This document shows positions 7,869 to 16,918 of a DNA stretch of 64,000 nt, piece after piece. Position numbers and translations under genes: made by a program. A model generated the notes under the pieces. It saw only the letters and a list, made by a program, of their open reading frames with translations. It was not told the DNA's origin and did no database searches. Every line of letters starts with the position of its first letter. The stretch's first letter is position 1. The DNA comes from an uncultured Eubacteriales bacterium (GTDB taxonomy: Bacteria; Bacillota; Clostridia; Oscillospirales; CAG-272), in contig URPL01000006.1 in the NCBI GenBank assembly GCA_900549725.1, forward strand, positions 14,217-78,216, in the 5' to 3' direction.

Positions 7869-8630
7869 TCAGCCTTCTGCAACAATCGACGCAAAATCGT
7901 CTGACTTCAGAGAAGCGCCGCCGATCAGACCGCCGTCCACATGCTCTTTGCCGAGCAGCTCTTTTGCGTTGCCGCGGTTCATGGAGCCGCCGTACTGCAC
8001 GGTGGTTGCCTGTGCCGCATCCTCGCCGTAGAGCTTTGCAAGCACGCCGCGGATGACCCCGCAGACCTCGTCTGCCTGCTCCGCCGTTGCGGTGCGGCCC
8101 GTTCCGATTGCCCAAACCGGCTCATATGCAATGATTACATCGGCAAGCGCCGCCCGATCCACATCCAAAAGGGCGATCTTTGTCTGCAGGGAAACAACCT
8201 CCTCGGTAATGCCCTGCTCGCGCTGTGTCAGCGTTTCGCCGACGCAAATGATCGTTTTCAGCCCGGCTGCAAGCGCGGCCTTTGCCCGCTTGTTAACGGT
8301 TTCATCCGTTTCGCCGAAATACTGTCTGCGCTCGGAATGCCCGACGATAACATATTCCGCGCCGGCATCCTTCAGCATTGCGGTGCTGATCTCACCGGTG
8401 AAAGCACCCTTTTGTTCAAAATGAACATTTTCGCCGCCGATGCGGATCACCGTTCCCTTTGCGGCGGCAACCGCCGCGGGAATATCGATTGCAGGCACAC
8501 ACAAAACCACCTCGCACCCGGCATTTGCAACCTTGGGAGCAAGCTCCTTGATAAATGCAGCCGTTTCGGTGGGGGTCATGTTCATTTTCCAGTTGCCCGC
8601 GATAACTGTTTTGCGCTTTGCCTTGTTCAT
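7869..8630 (-). CDS. tpiA: Triosephosphate isomerase
   Basis: TpiA interconverts dihydroxyacetone phosphate and glyceraldehyde 3-phosphate in glycolysis and is a cytoplasmic homodimer. The 253-residue length is typical. Family residues are all present: AGNWKMN (substrate Lys), VGHSERR (electrophilic His), AYEPVWAIGTG (catalytic Glu plus the flexible loop 6) and the phosphate-binding QYGGSMN and GGLIGGASL segments. It is the second gene of a pgk-tpiA operon, 19 bases after the pgk stop, with an AAGGGA-type binding site, and is closed by a strong terminator. Confidence 0.97.
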   Translation of the reverse strand: MNKAKRKTVIAGNWKMNMTPTETAAFIKELAPKVANAGCEVVLCVPAIDIPAAVAAAKGTVIRIGGENVHFEQKGAFTGEISTAMLKDAGAEYVIVGHSERRQYFGETDETVNKRAKAALAAGLKTIICVGETLTQREQGITEEVVSLQTKIALLDVDRAALADVIIAYEPVWAIGTGRTATAEQADEVCGVIRGVLAKLYGEDAAQATTVQYGGSMNRGNAKELLGKEHVDGGLIGGASLKSDDFASIVAEG

Positions 8631-8649
8631 TTCTTTTTCCCTTCTTTGC

Positions 8650-9948
8650 TCAGTCTTTATCGTTCAGGCAAGCAATACCCGGAAGCTCCTTGCCCTCCAA
8701 AAATTCAAGAGATGCACCGCCGCCGGTGGAGATATGCGTCATTTTATCCGCATAGCCGAGCTTTTCCACAGCCGCTGCGCTGTCGCCGCCTCCGATGATG
8801 GAAATTGCGCCGCTCTCAGCAACTGCCTTTGCAACCGCCTTTGTACCCGAGGCAAAGTTTTCCCATTCGGAAACGCCCATCGGGCCGTTCCAAACGACCG
8901 TGCCTGCGCCCTGAATGCTCTTTGCAAACAGCTCCTGTGTCTTTTCGCCGATATCAAGCCCCATCCAGCCGTCCGGAATGGAATCGGAATAAATGCGCAT
9001 GAAGACGGTGTCTTCCTTATATTCCTTGCCGATGACATTATCCACAGGCAGCAGGAAGTTCACGCCCTTTGCGTGCGCCTTGTCCATGGTTTCCTTTGCG
9101 ATGTCAAGCTTATCGTCTTCGCAGATGGAGGTGCCGACGGAGTTGCCCATGGAGCGGAAGAAGGTATATGCCATACCGCCGCCGATGATAAGCGTATCCA
9201 CCTTCTCGATGAGATTGTTGATTACGCCGATCTTATCGGAAACCTTAGCGCCGCCCAAAATTGCCACAAACGGGCGAACCGGGTTTTCCAGCGCCTTGCC
9301 CATCACGCTGATTTCTTTCTGAATCAGGTAGCCGCAAACAGCGGGCAGATATGCCGCAACCCCTGCGGTGGAAGCGTGTGCGCGGTGCGCGGAGCCGAAC
9401 GCGTCGTTGACATAGAGCTCTGCAAGATCTGCCAGCTCTTTTGCAAATGCGGGATCGTTCTTTTCTTCCCTTGCGTCAAAGCGGACGTTTTCCAGCAGCA
9501 GGACCTCGCCCTCTTTCAGCGCAGCTGCCTTTGCCTTTGCATCCTCACCGGTGATATCGTCTGCAAAGGTGACAACGCCGCCGAGCAGCTCGTTCAGTCT
9601 TGCGGCAACGGGGGCAAGCGTGAATTTCTTGCGGTCGCCCTGTGCCTTTTCAAGCAGCTCTGCCTTTGCGGCTGCCTGCTCGCTCTCGGGCAGCACGGCA
9701 ACCTTTGCTTTTTCCTTTTTGTTCAGACCGAAGCCGGGCGTAAAAATATTGTGCGGTTTGCCCATATGAGAGCACAAAATCACCTTTGCGCCGTTTTCAA
9801 GCAGATAGCGAATTGTCGGCAAAGCCTCGACAATTCTCTTGTCGGAGGTGATCACACCATCCTTCAGCGGCACATTGAAATCGCATCTGACAAGAACCTT
9901 TTTGCCCTTGACTGCGACATCTTCAATTGTCTTTTTATTGTAGGTCAT
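8650..9948 (-). CDS. pgk: Phosphoglycerate kinase
   Basis: Pgk transfers the acyl phosphate of 1,3-bisphosphoglycerate to ADP, the first ATP-yielding step of glycolysis. The N-domain motif RCDFNVPL, Arg38 in SDKRI, and the C-domain [13 protein letters not shown] and [12 protein letters not shown] loops are intact. Two features are unusual. The substrate-site motif usually written SHxGRP reads SHMGKP (Lys64 where yeast has Arg65). The loop after it is about 35 residues longer than usual and rich in Lys, Ala and Glu, bringing the protein to 432 residues instead of about 390-400. The start at 9948 follows AAAGGAGAG; an upstream in-frame codon at 9981 would overlap that site. Confidence 0.96.
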   Translation of the reverse strand: MTYNKKTIEDVAVKGKKVLVRCDFNVPLKDGVITSDKRIVEALPTIRYLLENGAKVILCSHMGKPHNIFTPGFGLNKKEKAKVAVLPESEQAAAKAELLEKAQGDRKKFTLAPVAARLNELLGGVVTFADDITGEDAKAKAAALKEGEVLLLENVRFDAREEKNDPAFAKELADLAELYVNDAFGSAHRAHASTAGVAAYLPAVCGYLIQKEISVMGKALENPVRPFVAILGGAKVSDKIGVINNLIEKVDTLIIGGGMAYTFFRSMGNSVGTSICEDDKLDIAKETMDKAHAKGVNFLLPVDNVIGKEYKEDTVFMRIYSDSIPDGWMGLDIGEKTQELFAKSIQGAGTVVWNGPMGVSEWENFASGTKAVAKAVAESGAISIIGGGDSAAAVEKLGYADKMTHISTGGGASLEFLEGKELPGIACLNDKD

Positions 9949-9992
9949 AGTATTTCTCTCCTTTACACGATATAATACCATTCTTACCTTGG

Positions 9993-10021
9993 ATTATAAC
10001 ATAATCCGCTTTTTTTTGCAA
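9993..10021 (-). promoter_or_regulatory. Promoter of pgk-tpiA
   Basis: On the minus strand TTGCAA (10021-10016) and TATAAT (9998-9993) are separated by 17 bp, about 45 bases upstream of the pgk start. Confidence 0.75.
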
Positions 10022-10043
10022 TAGATTTTTGCGAAAGAGCCCT

Positions 10044-11264
10044 TTATTCCCCGCGCAGAATATCGCCCGGCTGCACCGGAGCGCTCACCTTGGCAAAAAA
10101 GCGCATATTCGGGTGCGGCGCCGACATTATTTCTTCGCCCTGCTCCGTGAAAAAAGCGCCCAGAGAAAGCGGGATGCCGCATTTTCCGGGAGTAAGCCGC
10201 TCCACACGGGTATGCGCGCAAAGCTTGTTGCGCTGCCGCAAAAGCGCCGTGCCCCGCTCCGGGTCATACGCCTCCACCGTTGCAAGATACGCTTTTTCCC
10301 GCAGATATCCCATATCGTGCACGGTGTTTGCATTTTGCATGGGCGCGTCAAAATAATAGCCCGTTGCATATTCGCGATGGCTCACGCTTTCCGCCTCCCG
10401 CAAAACAGCAGGATCAAACGGCTGCCCGGAGAAATACAGGTCCAGCGCCATGCGATATGCATTGGTAATCACCGCAGTATAATACGCGCTTTTCATGCGC
10501 CCCTCGATTTTAAAGCTGTGAATGCCCGCACGGCACAGCGCGCCGATATGCTCTATCATGCATAGATCACGCGAGCTCATAATAAAAGCGCCGTTTTCGT
10601 TTTCTTCAATGCCAAGGGCATCCCCCGGGCGCTTTTCCTCGACAATGGAATAGTTCCAGCGGCACGGCTGCGCGCATTGCCCGCGGTTGCCGTCGCGCCC
10701 GGTGAAATGGTTGGAAAGCAGGCAGCGCCCGCTGTAGGAAATGCACATGGAGCCGTGCACAAAGCATTCCACCTGCGCCGCATCCCCAAGGCCGCACACG
10801 ATCTGTGATATTTCCGCAAGGCTCAGCTCCCGCGCCAGCACCACCCGCTCCGCTCCGAGCGCGGCATAAGCACGCGCGCTTGCCGTGGAAACGATGCTTG
10901 CCTGCGTGGAAATATGCAGCGGCATTTGCGGAATCAGCTCCTTTGCAAGCGCAATTACACCAGGGTCCGAAACAATCAGCGCATCCACGCCTGCCTTTTG
11001 CGCCGCAAGCAACGTGCGGCGCAGCGCGGGGTATTCCGCATCCCGCGGCATGGTGTTCACCGTCTGATATACCCTTACTCCGCGCGCATGCGCATACTCC
11101 ACCGCCAAAGGCAATTCCTCATCGGAAAAATTATCTGCGGCGGAGCGCATGCCGAACTGCTTGGCGGCAAGATAGACCGCATCCGCCCCGAAGCGGATCG
11201 CAGCCTGCATTTTTTCAAAATTTCCCGCCGGGGACAAAAGCTCCGGCCGTTTCTCTTCTTTCAC
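10044..11264 (-). CDS. Peptidase U32 family protein (TrhP-like)
   Basis: The 406-residue protein belongs to the U32 peptidase-like family. Members such as TrhP act in prephenate-dependent 5-hydroxyuridine formation on tRNA, and others have been described as collagenase-like proteases. Motifs: PELLSPAGNFEKMQAAIRFG at the N-terminus; the U32 signature ECFVHGSMCISYSGRCLLSN with Cys residues that could bind Fe-S; GNRGQCAQPCRW with two more Cys; and SFKIEGRMKSAYYTA. Start codon: GTG at 11264 overlaps the ispE stop as GTGA and is preceded 10 bases upstream by AAAGGA, which decides the start. It is the last gene of the long leftward run. Confidence 0.85.
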   Translation of the reverse strand: MKEEKRPELLSPAGNFEKMQAAIRFGADAVYLAAKQFGMRSAADNFSDEELPLAVEYAHARGVRVYQTVNTMPRDAEYPALRRTLLAAQKAGVDALIVSDPGVIALAKELIPQMPLHISTQASIVSTASARAYAALGAERVVLARELSLAEISQIVCGLGDAAQVECFVHGSMCISYSGRCLLSNHFTGRDGNRGQCAQPCRWNYSIVEEKRPGDALGIEENENGAFIMSSRDLCMIEHIGALCRAGIHSFKIEGRMKSAYYTAVITNAYRMALDLYFSGQPFDPAVLREAESVSHREYATGYYFDAPMQNANTVHDMGYLREKAYLATVEAYDPERGTALLRQRNKLCAHTRVERLTPGKCGIPLSLGAFFTEQGEEIMSAPHPNMRFFAKVSAPVQPGDILRGE

Positions 11265-12160
11265 TTGGTTCGGTTCCTTTCCGCACTGCCAACGGTGCAA
11301 AGCTCAGCCCAATATCCCGTTTGCCGCAGCTGCGCAAGCGTTTTTTCCGCTGCCGTCGCTTTCTCAGGGGAAAATATACCGAATACCCCCGCGCCGCTGC
11401 CGCTGAGCATTGCGCCGTCAGCCCCGCCGCACAGCAAAGCCTTTCGCAGCGCAAGCGCCTGCGGGCGCGCGGGGAGCACCGCCGCTTCAAATCGGTTATA
11501 CATTGCATCGCAGATTTTCGGAAGCGCTCCGCTGTGCAGCGCCGAGAGTATTTTCTCCGCCCCGGGCTGCGCCTGCGGCGGCAAACGATCCGCAAGGGAA
11601 TATGCCCATGCCGTCGGTGCGCTCTCTTTGCCGATGGCAAGCAGCACATGGCACGGTGCAAGCGGCGGCAGCTTTTCAAGCTTTTCCCCGATGCCGCGGG
11701 CACGGAAGCAGCCGCCCGCATAGCAAAACGGCACATCGGCGCCGATCGAGGTACAAAGAAGGTGCATTGCCCGCTCCGAAAGGGCGCCAAGCTGCGCCTT
11801 GCAAAGACGCAAAACAGCCGCTGCATCGGCGCTGCCCCCTCCAAAGCCCGCCCCTGCGGGAATGCGCTTTTCAATCTGCAAAATTGCCCGATAGGCGGAG
11901 ATCCCCGCCGCACGGCAATATGCGCGCACAGCGATTACGCCGAGGTTTTTCTCCGCCTCTCCAAAGAGGCGATTTGTCGTAAAGAGCACGGTCTGCTCTC
12001 CCGACCGCGGCGCCTCAAAGCGCAGAGAAACCGCATCTCCGAACGGAAGGGACTGCATCACGGTATCGATTTCATGATAGCCGTCTGCCCGCCGCGCGCC
12101 GATGCTTAAAAACAAATTGATCTTTGCGCCGGCTGTGGCAGACCGTGTGATTTGTTCCAT
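11261..12160 (-). CDS. ispE: 4-diphosphocytidyl-2-C-methyl-D-erythritol kinase
   Basis: IspE phosphorylates CDP-methylerythritol at the 2-hydroxyl in the MEP pathway of isoprenoid precursor synthesis. This 299-residue GHMP-family kinase shows AGAKINLFL (catalytic Lys), DGYHEIDTVMQSL, the ATP-binding loop PAGAGFGGGSADAAAVL, a DVPFCY segment and the C-terminal GSGAGVFGIF motif. Compared with most homologues the loop has GAGFGGGSADAA rather than GAGLGGGSSDAA, a conservative change. Its start is 8 bases after the DUF362 gene and follows AGGAG; its stop overlaps the U32 GTG start. Confidence 0.95.
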   Translation of the reverse strand: MEQITRSATAGAKINLFLSIGARRADGYHEIDTVMQSLPFGDAVSLRFEAPRSGEQTVLFTTNRLFGEAEKNLGVIAVRAYCRAAGISAYRAILQIEKRIPAGAGFGGGSADAAAVLRLCKAQLGALSERAMHLLCTSIGADVPFCYAGGCFRARGIGEKLEKLPPLAPCHVLLAIGKESAPTAWAYSLADRLPPQAQPGAEKILSALHSGALPKICDAMYNRFEAAVLPARPQALALRKALLCGGADGAMLSGSGAGVFGIFSPEKATAAEKTLAQLRQTGYWAELCTVGSAERNRTK

Positions 12161-12168
12161 GGCAGCTC

Positions 12169-13353
12169 CTATCCCAAAATACGAATCAGAAAGTTCTTAT
12201 GAATCTTAACGCAGCGGTGCGGGCAAAGCTCCTGGCAGCAAAAGCAGCGGATGCATCGGCTCGGGTCAATCTTTGCGCAGCGGTGGTTTTTCCCGTCCCG
12301 CCCCGTTTTTTTCTCAAGCCGAATCGTATGCACCGGGCAGGAGCGTACGCACTCCCCGCAGCCGATGCAGTTTTTTGCGATCACCGGGCGCGGCCGGAAT
12401 AAATCAAACGCCTTGTTGCCAAACACCTTCGGCAGCACAACCAAAGGGTTTGCATCCCGCTTGCTGTCCGGAATTTTAAAATTTTTCGGGGCTGCCGCCA
12501 TCGGGTCCTCCCCGCAAAGCCGCACCGCGCCGAATGCGCCGCGCGCCTTTCCCTTTTCAAGCACGGGCACCTTGCCCGCAAAGCCGAGCAGCTGCGCCGC
12601 AACGCTGTCAAGCGCAAAGGCATTATCGCTTGCAAAGAGACAGCCGACCGCGCGCGCGGACCCTCCGGTGGGGCCGTTGCCCTCCATGCAGACAACGGCA
12701 TCCTGCAAATTCAGAACGCGGGCGCGCGCATGGTGCATCAGACAAAGATCCGTCAGCATTTCGGAAAAATCGTCATAATCCGGAAAGCGCGCATGCATTT
12801 CAAATTTTTCAAGGCCGGGAATCGTCCCGAAAAAGTTCTTTACGGCACCGGACATGGTCGTCAGTGTATGGCTTTTGAGCTTGGAAAGGCTGATGATCAC
12901 ATCGGCGTTTGCAACGGCACTGATGATATGAAAGCTTTTGGAAGCTTTGCCCTTGGGATACGGCACATGCGCTGCCGTAAAATCATCGTTGAGGCGCACC
13001 CGATGCCCCTGCGCCGCCTCGGTCATGCCGGTTGCGCGATAAACGGGACCGAGCGCCGCCGCATGAAACGGTCCGCCGCAGCTCTCCGCAATCACGACAT
13101 CGACGCACTGCGCTTCATCCAAAACGGCCAGCACCGCACGCATCAGGGCGGGGTGTACCGTCGCCGCGCGGCTCGGCTCCGCCTTCATCACAAGATTGGG
13201 CTTGATCGCCACGCGTTTTCCCGCCAGCGCCGCCGCGTCAAATCCAAACAGCGCAAACGCCTCTCTCACAAATAAGAGAAGCGTTTTGTCGTCTTCATAG
13301 TGCTCGCAGCGGCGACAAAGAACCCTGCTTTCGGAAGCGTTCACATCTGCCAC
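12169..13353 (-). CDS. DUF362 domain protein with 2x[4Fe-4S] ferredoxin domain
   Basis: The 394-residue protein has an N-terminal DUF362 domain (residues about 45-290; KPNLVMKAEP, DVVIAESCGG, KLKSHTLTTMSGAVKNFFG) and a C-terminal bacterial-type ferredoxin domain. Two cluster motifs, CIGCGECVRSCP and CIRCFCCQELCP, would bind two [4Fe-4S] clusters. DUF362-ferredoxin fusions are widespread in anaerobes; their reaction is not established, and electron transfer is inferred from the clusters. It sits 6 bases after the aminotransferase and 8 bases before ispE, so it is probably co-transcribed with both. Confidence 0.85.
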   Translation of the reverse strand: MADVNASESRVLCRRCEHYEDDKTLLLFVREAFALFGFDAAALAGKRVAIKPNLVMKAEPSRAATVHPALMRAVLAVLDEAQCVDVVIAESCGGPFHAAALGPVYRATGMTEAAQGHRVRLNDDFTAAHVPYPKGKASKSFHIISAVANADVIISLSKLKSHTLTTMSGAVKNFFGTIPGLEKFEMHARFPDYDDFSEMLTDLCLMHHARARVLNLQDAVVCMEGNGPTGGSARAVGCLFASDNAFALDSVAAQLLGFAGKVPVLEKGKARGAFGAVRLCGEDPMAAAPKNFKIPDSKRDANPLVVLPKVFGNKAFDLFRPRPVIAKNCIGCGECVRSCPVHTIRLEKKTGRDGKNHRCAKIDPSRCIRCFCCQELCPHRCVKIHKNFLIRILG

Positions 13354-13359
13354 AGTTTT

Positions 13360-14538
13360 TTACCCCCGTGCTTTTTCTTTTTCCATAAACGAGGCGATTC
13401 TTTCGAGCGCCTGCGAAATATGCGATACGGAATACGCATAGGAAATACGCGCACAGCCCTCGCCGCCCTCGCCGAAGGCGGAACCGGGAACGATCGCCAC
13501 CCCCGCCTCATCCAAGAGGCGGCGGCAGAATTGCTCGCTGCTCTGCCCGGGCGGTGCAATATGCGGAAACACATAAAACGCGCCCTGCGGCTCAAAGCAC
13601 TGAATACCAATCTCGCGGAATGCCTCAAGGATCATTATGCGGCGGCGATTGTATTCCGCCGTCATGCGGAGCACATCCTCATCGCCGTTTTTCATCGCCT
13701 CGATGGCGGCAAACTGCGATGCGGTCGGCGCGCACATAATACCGTATTGATGAATCTTATAGATCTGCGAAACAACTTCTCTCGGCGCGCAAAGATAACC
13801 GAGACGCCAGCCCGTCATTGCCCACGCCTTGGAAAAACCGCTGACTAAAATCACCCGCTCCCGCATGCCGTCGATTGCGGCAATGGAGGTATGCTGCATG
13901 CCGTAGGTCAGCTCCGCGTAAATTTCATCGGAGAGCACCATAACATTCGTCCCGCGCAGAACATCGGCAAGCGCCTGCAGCTCCTGCCGCGTTAAAATCG
14001 CGCCCGTTGGGTTGTTCGGATAGGGCAGGATCAAAAGCTTTGTGCGCGGCGTGATCGCTGCGCGCAGCTCCTGCGGGGTGATCTTATACGCATTTTCCTC
14101 TTTTGTGATAACCTTTTTTACCACCGCCCCGTAAAGCTCGGCAAGCGGCGCATAGCACACAAATGCGGGCAAAGGCAAAATCACCTCGTCGCCCGGCTCA
14201 ATCAGCGCGCGCAGCGCAATATCAATGGCTTCGCTGCCGCCGACGCTGACCAGAATTTCTTTTTTCGCATCATAAGAAAGCGAAAAACGACGCGCAAGAT
14301 ATGCCGAAATCTGCTCGCGCAGCGCCGGCATACCGAGATTTGCCGTATACCAGGTCTTACCGTTTTCAATGGAGCGGATCGCCGCCTCGCGGATATGGTA
14401 GGGCGTGACAAAATCGGGCTGCCCCACCGTCAGGGAAATGACATCGGGGCGGTCGCCGAGCATTTCAAAAAACTTGCGGATTCCGGAGGGCTGCATCATG
14501 CGGACCCTGCCGGCAATTACCTTATCATATTCAATCAT
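13360..14538 (-). CDS. Pyridoxal-phosphate aminotransferase, class I (AspC/PatA-like)
   Basis: The 392-residue fold-type I aminotransferase keeps the PLP lysine in SGFSKAWAMTGWRLGY, the aspartate of LSDEIYAELTY that pairs with the pyridine nitrogen, the PNNPTGA motif and a C-terminal carboxylate-binding arginine in CARISYA. It probably transfers amino groups between aspartate or aromatic amino acids and 2-oxoacids; specificity cannot be read from sequence. It starts 15 bases after an Lrp-type regulator, a pairing that suggests amino-acid responsive control of this unit. Confidence 0.9.
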   Translation of the reverse strand: MIEYDKVIAGRVRMMQPSGIRKFFEMLGDRPDVISLTVGQPDFVTPYHIREAAIRSIENGKTWYTANLGMPALREQISAYLARRFSLSYDAKKEILVSVGGSEAIDIALRALIEPGDEVILPLPAFVCYAPLAELYGAVVKKVITKEENAYKITPQELRAAITPRTKLLILPYPNNPTGAILTRQELQALADVLRGTNVMVLSDEIYAELTYGMQHTSIAAIDGMRERVILVSGFSKAWAMTGWRLGYLCAPREVVSQIYKIHQYGIMCAPTASQFAAIEAMKNGDEDVLRMTAEYNRRRIMILEAFREIGIQCFEPQGAFYVFPHIAPPGQSSEQFCRRLLDEAGVAIVPGSAFGEGGEGCARISYAYSVSHISQALERIASFMEKEKARG

Positions 14539-14553
14539 GCTGCCACCCCGGGA

Positions 14554-15033
14554 TCAAACCTCGCCTTGATACCTTTCGTCTTCTGTTTTTTGGCTGTAAA
14601 CAACGCCGTTATCCTTGTATTTGCGCAGGACGAAATGCGTCGCCGTCGCCGTGATATTTTCCATAATGGAGAGCTTTTCCGCCACAAACAGCGCAACCTC
14701 GCGCATGGTCCTGCCGCTGACCAAAACGCAAAGATCAAAGCCGCCGGACATCAGCCATGCGCTCTGCACCTCGGGAAAAAGACAGACTCTGCCTGCAATT
14801 TCATCAAAGCCGCGGTCGCGCTGCGGCACCACCTTCAGCTCGATGAGCGCCGTGACATATTCGCGGTCGGTTTTTTCCCAGTCGATCAGCGTCTGGTATC
14901 CCAAAATCGTTTTATTTGCTTCGTAGGCGCGAATCGCTTCTTTGATCTGCTCCTCCGTCTTGCCGCACATCACGGCAAGCTCTTTTTCGCTCAGCTTGGC
15001 ATCCTGCTCAAGCAGCTTTAAAATCCGATCCAT
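14554..15033 (-). CDS. Lrp/AsnC family transcriptional regulator
   Basis: The 159-residue protein has an N-terminal winged helix (MDRILKLLEQDAKLSEKELA, with the recognition helix around TEEQIKEAI) and a C-terminal RAM/ligand-binding domain (EYVTALIELKVVPQRD, VQSAWLMSGGFDLCVLVSG). Such proteins sense amino acids and often control neighbouring aminotransferase genes. ATG at 15033 follows GGAGG; an upstream in-frame start at 15066 would overlap this site. It precedes the aminotransferase by 15 bases and probably shares its mRNA. Confidence 0.88.
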   Translation of the reverse strand: MDRILKLLEQDAKLSEKELAVMCGKTEEQIKEAIRAYEANKTILGYQTLIDWEKTDREYVTALIELKVVPQRDRGFDEIAGRVCLFPEVQSAWLMSGGFDLCVLVSGRTMREVALFVAEKLSIMENITATATHFVLRKYKDNGVVYSQKTEDERYQGEV

Positions 15034-15084
15034 CTTTTTTCCTCCGCTTTCTTTTCTCTTTTTCAAAACAGCATGTGCTCTGTT

Positions 15085-15930
15085 TTATGCATTTTTCTCT
15101 TTGCGGCGCTGCTTTGTGATGCGGCCGATCAAATCGGCAATCGCCCCGTCGTCATTGGAGCAGACGCAAAGTGCGCTTTTCTCTTTTACGCATTGCTGCG
15201 CATTTGCAGGGCAAACCGCAACATCCGCCGCCAAAAGGAGCGGCAGATCATTTTCATAATCCCCGATGCCGTAGGTAGTGATCGGAATGCCGCAGCGGCT
15301 GTATTTTTCTTTCAGATACCGCAGCTGCACCCCCTTGGAAGCACCGCGCGACAATACCTCCAAAAGAACCGGGGAGGAATGCATAATGGCAAACGCCCCG
15401 ACATGCTCATCCTCCTCCATGGCAGCACGCACAGCCAAAAGCTGCTCCGGGGTGCCGTGAAAAACGACCTTATTCCATCCCTGCGGCGGAACCTTTGTCA
15501 GCGGCACTGGATGCAAATGACCGCGGTAGAGCCCAAGCTCGCTTTGCATGCGCTCCGTTTCGATCGGGACATAAAATTCATCCCCGATGCTGATGCGAAA
15601 ACCCACCTGCGGAAACAGCGCCGCGATCCGCGTAAAAAACGGCAGCGCCGCGGCGGGGTCCAGCGCAATCTCGTTTTCAATCTTGTCCGTGCGTAAATCG
15701 CACACATAGCTGCCGTTGGATAAAATGCACGGCGTATTTGCAAGAGCGCCGATGCCGGGAATGAGCTGCTCCAAAGAGCAATGCGTGCGCCCCGTCGCAA
15801 AGCAGAAGCGCCCTCCGTCTGCGCAAAAGGCGCGGATGCTCTCCGCATTGCGCGCAAGCACCTGCCCCTGTGAGCTCAAAAAGGTCATATCAATATCGCT
15901 GGCGATGAGAACGCCGTCAAACAGTCCCAT
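15085..15930 (-). CDS. HAD superfamily (Cof-type) phosphatase
   Basis: A 281-residue HAD hydrolase of the Cof/type IIB group. Motif I is SDIDMTF (DxDxT, with Met where Gly is usual), motif II ATGRTHCSL, motif III a Lys in SKGVQLRYL, and motif IV GIGDYENDLPLL. The cap is the alpha/beta C2 type. It should dephosphorylate a small phosphorylated metabolite such as a sugar phosphate or nucleotide cofactor. ATG at 15930 follows GGGAGAG. Gaps of about 50 bases separate it from both the pseudouridine synthase upstream and the Lrp gene downstream. Confidence 0.85.
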   Translation of the reverse strand: MGLFDGVLIASDIDMTFLSSQGQVLARNAESIRAFCADGGRFCFATGRTHCSLEQLIPGIGALANTPCILSNGSYVCDLRTDKIENEIALDPAAALPFFTRIAALFPQVGFRISIGDEFYVPIETERMQSELGLYRGHLHPVPLTKVPPQGWNKVVFHGTPEQLLAVRAAMEEDEHVGAFAIMHSSPVLLEVLSRGASKGVQLRYLKEKYSRCGIPITTYGIGDYENDLPLLLAADVAVCPANAQQCVKEKSALCVCSNDDGAIADLIGRITKQRRKEKNA

Positions 15931-15982
15931 GGTTTTTCTCTCCCGCGCCCTGCGGCGCCTCTTGATTCCGGATTCCAAACGC

Positions 15983-16918
15983 TTATTCCTGCGGGTCAAA
16001 CTGTTGCGCAAGACGCCGCAATATTTCCGCAAAATCCGCCGGCAGCGGTGCCTCAAAGCTCATATATTCCCCCGTGCGCGGATGGACAAAGCCGAGCTTT
16101 GCCGCAAAGAGACACTGCCCGCAAAGGAGCGAGCCGAGCTTTTTTTCAAACGGAGTTCCTCCCCCGCCGTACACCGTATCGCCGAGCAGCGGATGCCCGA
16201 TGGAGGACATATGCACGCGGATTTGATGCGTGCGCCCCGTTTTCAGCGTGCAGGCAATATAGGTATACTGCCAAAAGCGCCGCAGCACGCGATATGCGGT
16301 ATATGCCTGCCGCGCCGCGGGCGCTGTGCTGATTGCCATGCGCTTGCGGTCGGTCGGATGGCGCGCGATCGCTGCATCCACAAAGCCGCTGTCTTCCCTG
16401 AGATTTCCAAGCACAACGGCGCGGTATTCACGCAAAAAGGTATGCTCCCGGATCTGCTCCGACAGGGCGATGTGCGCCGCATCATTTTTGGCGACCATCA
16501 AAAGCCCCGCCGTATCCTTATCGATCCTGTGTACAATGCCGGGGCGCATTACCCCTCCGATACCCGAAAGCGACTGCGGGCAATGAAACAGCAGCGCATT
16601 GACAAGCGTGCCGTCCGCATGGCCCGCCGCAGGATGTACAACCATGCCCTTCGGCTTATTCACAACGATGATGTCCGCATCCTCATATACAATATCGAGC
16701 GCAATCTGCTGCGGCTTGGCTTCGCTCGGCTGCGGAGGCGGCACCGAAATTTCATATACCGCCGCAGCATCCGTTTTTTCATTTTTGGAAACAGGCGCGC
16801 CGTTTTTGGTGACATTTCCCTGCGCAATCAGGCGCTGCACCGCGCTGCGCGAAAGCCCGCTCTGTTCAGCCAATGCCGCATCGAGGCGCAGCCCCGGCGC
16901 AAGGCACGAAACTTTCAT
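15983..16918 (-). CDS. RluD-family pseudouridine synthase
   Basis: The 311-residue protein has an N-terminal S4 RNA-binding domain (residues about 10-60) and an RsuA/RluA catalytic domain. The catalytic aspartate lies in PGIVHRIDKDTAGLLMVAK. KPKGMVVHPAAGH and LKTGRTHQIRVHM are further family motifs. It isomerises uridine to pseudouridine in 23S rRNA; which positions cannot be read from sequence, although the domain arrangement resembles RluD (1911/1915/1917). Its ATG overlaps the lspA stop as ATGA, implying coupled translation; lspA followed by an rluD-type gene is a common arrangement. Confidence 0.9.
   Translation of the reverse strand: MKVSCLAPGLRLDAALAEQSGLSRSAVQRLIAQGNVTKNGAPVSKNEKTDAAAVYEISVPPPQPSEAKPQQIALDIVYEDADIIVVNKPKGMVVHPAAGHADGTLVNALLFHCPQSLSGIGGVMRPGIVHRIDKDTAGLLMVAKNDAAHIALSEQIREHTFLREYRAVVLGNLREDSGFVDAAIARHPTDRKRMAISTAPAARQAYTAYRVLRRFWQYTYIACTLKTGRTHQIRVHMSSIGHPLLGDTVYGGGGTPFEKKLGSLLCGQCLFAAKLGFVHPRTGEYMSFEAPLPADFAEILRRLAQQFDPQE

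Noticed and set aside
8440..9975. A 511-codon open frame antisense to pgk/tpiA
   Set aside because: Entirely explained by codon bias over two glycolytic genes with intact active sites.
10805..12109. A 434-codon plus-strand frame over the U32 and ispE genes
   Set aside because: Arg/Pro/Ala-rich low-complexity translation without motifs; both genes underneath are well supported.
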